From assembly GCA_023511565.1 (NCBI GenBank), contig JAIMBE010000012.1, positions 1-32,485 on the forward strand: a stretch of DNA of 32,485 nt. Reading direction: 5' to 3'. The position numbers were made by a program, and so were the translations under genes. Shown piece after piece: positions 30,980 to 32,485 of this stretch (its first letter is position 1; each line of letters starts with the position of its first letter). The DNA comes from Bacillota bacterium (lineage in GTDB: Bacteria; Acidobacteriota; Terriglobia; Acidiferrales; UBA7541). Under the pieces are notes generated by a model. It saw nothing but the letters and a program-made list of their open reading frames with translations. It did no database searches and had not been told where the DNA came from.

Positions 30980-32465
30980 ATGTGTGGGATTGTCGGCTAT
31001 ATCGGCCCGAAAAAAGTGGTGCCACTGATCCTGGAGGGGCTGAAGCGGCTCGAGTATCGCGGCTATGATTCCGCAGGCCTCGCGGTGGTCACCCAGAATG
31101 GCAAGCTCGAGATCCGGCGCGCTTCCGGCAAACTGCGCAATCTGGAAGAAGCCATCCGGCTGTCGCCACTCGACGGCCTCTACGGCATCGGCCACACGCG
31201 CTGGGCCACCCACGGGCGTCCGACAGAAGAAAACGCCCACCCGCACCGCGACTGCCACGGCAACGTCGTTGTGGTCCACAACGGCATCATCGAGAACTAT
31301 CTGGAGCTAAAAAAGCAACTCAGCGAAGAAGGCCACCGGTTCATCACCGAAACCGACACGGAAGTCATCGCCCACCTGGTCGAAAAGTACTCCAACGGCA
31401 GCCCGCTCGAAGAAGCGGTGCGCCGCGCTGTGCAGCAGCTCCGGGGCGTCTACGCGCTGGCCATTCTCTCTACACACGACCCGAACAAAATCGTGGCCGC
31501 GCGGATGGGCCCGCCAGCCGTGATCGGCCTCGGACAGGACGAGTACTTCGTGGCCAGCGACATCCCGGCCGTGCTCTATCACACCCGCGACGTCTTCTTC
31601 CTGGCCGATGGCGACCTGGCGGTGATTACGCCCCAGGGCGTCCGCCTGCTCGACTTCGAAGGGCGCGCGATCCAGCGCCCGGTCCAGCACATCACCTGGG
31701 ATCCCATCCTGGCTGAGAAGGGCGGCTTCAAGCATTTCATGCAGAAGGAAATCTTCGAACAGCCGCGTGCGGTGCGCGACACCCTGCTCGGCCGCATCTC
31801 GCTGGAAACCGGCAGAATCTTCCTCGACGAGATGAACATCACCGAGGAGGAATTCCGCAACTTCCGCGACATCAAAATTGTTGCCTGCGGTACCAGTTGG
31901 CATGCGGCACTGGCAGGCAAATTCATGATCGAGCGTCTGGCGGGCGTCCCCGTCGAGGTAGATTACGGCAGCGAGTTCCGCTACCGCGATCCGATCGTGA
32001 GTCCCCACACGCTCACGATTCTGATCAGCCAGTCGGGCGAGACGGCCGATACGCTGGCCGCGCAGCGAGAAGCGAAGCAGAAGGGTTCGAAGACTCTGGC
32101 CATCTGCAACGTGGTCGGTTCGATGATGACCCGGGAAGCCTCTGGCACCATCTATACCCACGCTGGCCCCGAGATCGGCGTAGCCTCCACAAAAGCTTTT
32201 ACGGCGCAACTCACCGCGCTGGTCCTGGTCGCGCTCTATCTGGCCCGCGTCCGCGGCTTCGGCATCAACGAGCAGATCGGCACGCTGATGCGCGAACTGA
32301 CCCGGCTGCCACAGAAGCTGGAAGCCATCCTGCAGCGCGACGAAGAAATCGAGGATCTGGCCCGGCAGCTGTTCCGCCACACCGATTTTCTTTATCTGGG
32401 CCGCGGCATTCACTACCCGATTGCCCTGGAAGGCGCTCTGAAACTGAAAGAAATCTCCAACATCC
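30980..32465 (+). CDS. glmS: Glutamine-fructose-6-phosphate aminotransferase, 3' end missing
   Basis: The first 495 residues of about 610. The enzyme makes glucosamine-6-phosphate from fructose-6-phosphate and glutamine, the entry to peptidoglycan and LPS amino sugars. The N-terminal Ntn glutaminase domain has Cys2 as nucleophile (MCGIVGYIG), [11 protein letters not shown], the [11 protein letters not shown] and HNGIIENY motifs. Two SIS isomerase domains follow: [16 protein letters not shown] and [13 protein letters not shown] with [14 protein letters not shown] in the first, and [21 protein letters not shown] opening the second. The family continues with a I-H-A-E-x-Y motif, which is cut after 'SNI' by adapter sequence. 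AAGGAA 9 nt upstream supports the start ATG. The truncation is an assembly end, not a biological break. Confidence 0.97.
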
Positions 32466-32482
32466 CTGTCTCTTATACACAT
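32466..32482. other. Tn5/Nextera mosaic-end adapter remnant at the contig end
   Basis: CTGTCTCTTATACACAT is identical to the first 17 of the 19 bases of the Tn5 mosaic end used in tagmentation libraries; the final AAC does not match. It interrupts the glmS frame exactly where the conserved His codon of I-H-A-E should stand. The reverse frame gives the well-known adapter peptide MCIRDR. Not genomic. Confidence 0.93.
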
Positions 32483-32485
32483 AAC

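Noticed and set aside
30745-31068. 107-codon plus-strand open frame before glmS
   Set aside because: It has no ribosome binding site, runs through the glmS start in another frame and has no domain-like composition.
31307-32482. 391-residue minus-strand frame beginning MCIRDR
   Set aside because: Antisense to glmS, and its first residues are translated sequencing adapter.

Overview
The window looks like a contig end from a GC-rich, Gram-negative bacterium, most likely a member of the Acidobacteriota. This is inference. It rests on the high GC content, a secreted protein made of carboxypeptidase-regulatory-like repeats (abundant in that phylum), the valS-nadC-birA-coaX gene order, a stand-alone PurS, and a full set of lipid A-Kdo and inner-core heptose genes. 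Almost all of the window is chromosomal housekeeping sequence. I see no phage, IS element, CRISPR array, tRNA, rRNA or defence island.

Layout. Positions 1-6131 are on the minus strand: a 3'-truncated secreted repeat protein, a secreted subtilisin-like protease with a clear intrinsic terminator, and the phoH-ybeY-corC operon (ybeZYX of E. coli), read from about 6171 leftwards. A 400-bp divergent intergenic region follows. Positions 6534-17701 are on the plus strand: valS, nadC, birA and coaX, then an uncharacterised 244-aa protein, an RlmD/TrmA-type RNA methyltransferase overlapping comEC, and an uncharacterised 86-aa protein. Positions 17723-24700 form one compact minus-strand operon of eight genes, read waaA-lpxK-waaF-gmhB-hldE1-hldE2-waaC-membrane methyltransferase. 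Every internal junction overlaps by 1-8 nt. Positions 24810-32465 are on the plus strand again: an uncharacterised secreted protein, a UvrD/PcrA helicase, a cationic amino acid permease, an adenosine deaminase-family enzyme, purS and a 3'-truncated glmS.

How the genes work together. The eight-gene operon encodes Kdo transfer (WaaA), lipid A 4'-kinase (LpxK), three steps of ADP-heptose synthesis (the HldE kinase and adenylyltransferase halves as separate genes, plus GmhB) and two heptosyltransferases. GmhA and the epimerase HldD are not in the window. PhoH, YbeY and CorC are the usual RNA-metabolism/ion trio. NadC, BirA and CoaX supply NAD, biotinylation and CoA. PurS and GlmS serve purine and amino-sugar synthesis.

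The last bases (32466-32482) match 17 nt of the Tn5/Nextera mosaic end and are almost certainly sequencing adapter, not genome. I found no convincing new multi-gene system. The best leads are the 244-aa and 205-aa unknown proteins, a predicted leaderless purS transcript, a symmetric divergent promoter at 24741-24747, and a membrane methyltransferase coupled to the heptosyltransferase genes.
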